Origin: DHVE2 group archaeon | Lineage (GTDB): Archaea; Thermoplasmatota; Thermoplasmata; Thermoplasmatales; Aciduliprofundaceae | Reading direction: 5' to 3' | NCBI GenBank assembly: GCA_026986135.1 | Contig: JALSPD010000187.1 | Coordinates: 1-5,979, forward strand | DNA: 5,979 bases | Shown here: positions 4,606 through 5,979 of the stretch, piece after piece | Numbering within the stretch: the first letter of the stretch is position 1 | How the letters are laid out: every line of letters begins with the position of its first letter | Program-made: the position numbers and the translations under genes | The notes under the pieces: model-generated | The model's input: only the letters and a program-made list of their open reading frames with translations | Told to the model about the DNA's origin: nothing | Databases searched by the model: none

Positions 4606-5979
4606 ATGGTGGAAGTAGTGCTTACCACTGACAGAACGATGATGTCCAATCACCATCACAAGGAATTTCTGGGTTTTGGGACCACCGGTCCCCCAATTGT
4701 GCTCCCTGAAAAATTCTGGCTCTGGCTTTTTGCACCTCCAGTGAAGATAATTGACAGGGAAGGAAGGCCTCTGGAAGCACCCTACGGCCTGAGAAAAATT
4801 GAGGCAAAGCTCATAGACGAGGGTTTTGATGCAGCGATTATTGACCCTGACCACCTCCATAAACATGTGGATGACGCCAAGGTTCTGCTTCTATCTCATC
4901 ACGATTACTTCGGTTTTGGGCCGCCTTCAAGCACCTTCGCATCAATATTCAACACCGAGACCGTGAATGCTAGGTCATTCGCACGCCTAATGAACTCTCC
5001 TGCCGTGAGGGAGATGAAAAAGAATGGAGTTAAGATCATAGCGGGAGGCCCGGCTGCCTGGCACTGGAAGTACCGCGAGGACAAGATGAAGGAGTGGGGC
5101 GTGGATAGCGTTGTGGATGGAGAGGGGGAGATGGTAATCGGGGATCTGGTTAGAAAAGCACTGAATGGCGAAGAACTACCAAAATTCCTCAATGTGAAGC
5201 CCTCAGAATCCCCTAAAATTGAGGAGATTTCAGAAATAAAACTGCCTAGCGTGAATGGCCTCGTGGAGGTGATGCGCGGATGTCCAAGAGGATGCAAGTT
5301 CTGCTCCGTAACCCTGAGGCCCCTGCGTTACATGCCGTTCGAGAAGATTGAGAAGGAAATCCTGGTGAATGTGAGAAATGGAGTGGAAAACGGAATAATA
5401 CACAGCGAGGATGTTCTTCTGTACGGGGCAAAACCGCCCTCGTACATAATTCCCAATGAGGAGAAGTTAATCAAGCTCCACAAACTCTTCAAGAAGCATT
5501 ATAAGAAGATAGTGTGGGCCCATGCGAGCATTGCAGCCATGGTGAAGGGACAGAGGGATTCAAGGCTCATGGATAAGCTGGCGGAGATAATCATTGATGA
5601 CAACCAGTCATGGTGGGGTGCCGAGATTGGTGTGGAAACTGGATCTCCGCGGCTTGCAAAGATAATAATGCCCCAGAAGGCAAAGCCATTCAGCACCGAG
5701 AACTGGCCCGAACTGGTGATTGAAGCCGCTGGGATAATGCAGGATGTGGGAATGGAGCCAGCCATGACCCTGATTGCAGGGCTTCCGGAGGAGACGGAGG
5801 ATGACATAATAAAGACACTTGAGCTAGTGGATGACCTATGGGATTTCAAGGCCATAATAATGCCCATGTTCTTCGTGCCCATGGGCCTCCTGAAGGACAA
5901 GGACTGGTTCCGCGCCTACAAGCTCAGCGATGTGCATGAGGAACTCCTCAAGAGATGTCTCACTCATGGCATAAGGCAG
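4606..5979 (+). CDS. Radical SAM protein with N-terminal cobalamin-binding-like domain, partial (458 codons, 3' end missing)
   Basis: Open from ATG 4606 to the right edge. Residues about 45-195 look like a B12-binding Rossmann domain: LIDEGFDAAIIDPDHL, AKVLLLSHHDYFGFG, KIIAGGPAAW (GGP at 147-149) and VVDGEGEM (171-176). The cobalamin-ligating DxHxxG motif is not seen. The radical SAM domain follows, with the 4Fe-4S motif CPRGCKFC (C226, C230, C233; CxxxCxxC), EIGVETGSPR (340-349) and AGLPEETEDD (391-400), both standard in Elp3/MiaB/B12-SAM enzymes. The enzyme should cleave S-adenosylmethionine to start a radical reaction; its substrate is unknown. From memory it resembles the Ta0216-type B12/radical SAM family of Thermoplasmatales, which I could not check. 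The N-terminus DRTMMSNHHHKEFLGFGTTG and the echo at 98-107 are noteworthy. It has its own promoter and diverges from rlmH across 56 bp. Superfamily certain; function open. Confidence 0.93.
   Translation, partial: MVEVVLTTDRTMMSNHHHKEFLGFGTTGPPIVLPEKFWLWLFAPPVKIIDREGRPLEAPYGLRKIEAKLIDEGFDAAIIDPDHLHKHVDDAKVLLLSHHDYFGFGPPSSTFASIFNTETVNARSFARLMNSPAVREMKKNGVKIIAGGPAAWHWKYREDKMKEWGVDSVVDGEGEMVIGDLVRKALNGEELPKFLNVKPSESPKIEEISEIKLPSVNGLVEVMRGCPRGCKFCSVTLRPLRYMPFEKIEKEILVNVRNGVENGIIHSEDVLLYGAKPPSYIIPNEEKLIKLHKLFKKHYKKIVWAHASIAAMVKGQRDSRLMDKLAEIIIDDNQSWWGAEIGVETGSPRLAKIIMPQKAKPFSTENWPELVIEAAGIMQDVGMEPAMTLIAGLPEETEDDIIKTLELVDDLWDFKAIIMPMFFVPMGLLKDKDWFRAYKLSDVHEELLKRCLTHGIRQ

Noticed and set aside
4550..4606. 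19-residue N-terminal extension of the RlmH-like protein from a TTG at 4606
   Set aside because: RlmH proteins begin at the strand VKVKLLNLGG. The extension has no family match and would cover the promoter of the neighbouring gene.
4576..5900. Minus-strand frames of up to 133 codons opposite the radical SAM gene
   Set aside because: The plus-strand product has the CxxxCxxC cluster motif and several conserved motifs. The opposite frames are compositional shadows.
1..5979. Search for a novel multi-gene system, mobile element or defence island
   Set aside because: The genes alternate in orientation, each with its own promoter, and fall into known broad families. There is no transposase, integrase, tRNA, attachment repeat or co-oriented cassette.

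Overview
The window reads as euryarchaeal DNA, most likely from the Thermoplasmata side (for example an Aciduliprofundum-like organism). The genus-level guess is inference. The evidence is a group II chaperonin (thermosome) gene, archaeal BRE/TATA promoters with very short leaders, Shine-Dalgarno use at some genes but not others, a very large secreted surface protein rich in N-glycosylation sequons with a C-terminal membrane anchor, and a B12-type/radical SAM protein of a kind I associate with Thermoplasmatales.

Layout: (1) 1-176, minus strand: the first 58 codons of a thermosome subunit, running off the left edge. (2) 177-265: an 89-bp divergent control region with a strong BRE/TATA and Shine-Dalgarno for the thermosome, an inverted repeat over the BRE, and a weaker promoter for the gene to the right. 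(3) 266-4153, plus strand: a complete 1295-residue type I membrane surface protein. It has a signal peptide, a beta-rich N-terminal part, a lamin-tail domain, an EF-hand-like loop, five tandem Ig-like repeats (three of them exactly 100 residues long), a sixth different Ig-like domain, one membrane helix and a short acidic cytoplasmic tail. (4) 4154-4549, minus strand: a complete, compact RlmH-type SPOUT methyltransferase whose stop codon abuts the stop of the surface protein. (5) 4550-4605: a 56-bp divergent promoter region. (6) 4606-5979, plus strand: a radical SAM protein with an N-terminal cobalamin-binding-like domain, running off the right edge. No stretch above 300 bp lacks a gene.

The four genes do not form an obvious pathway. 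Protein folding, cell envelope, ribosome modification and an unknown radical reaction sit in alternating orientation, each apparently its own transcription unit. I see no mobile element, tRNA, rRNA, CRISPR array or defence system, and nothing that amounts to a new multi-gene system. The points most worth a second look are the length-locked repeat array, the compact RlmH with an altered C-terminal tail, the twin His/GFG motifs of the radical SAM protein, and the two compact divergent promoters.
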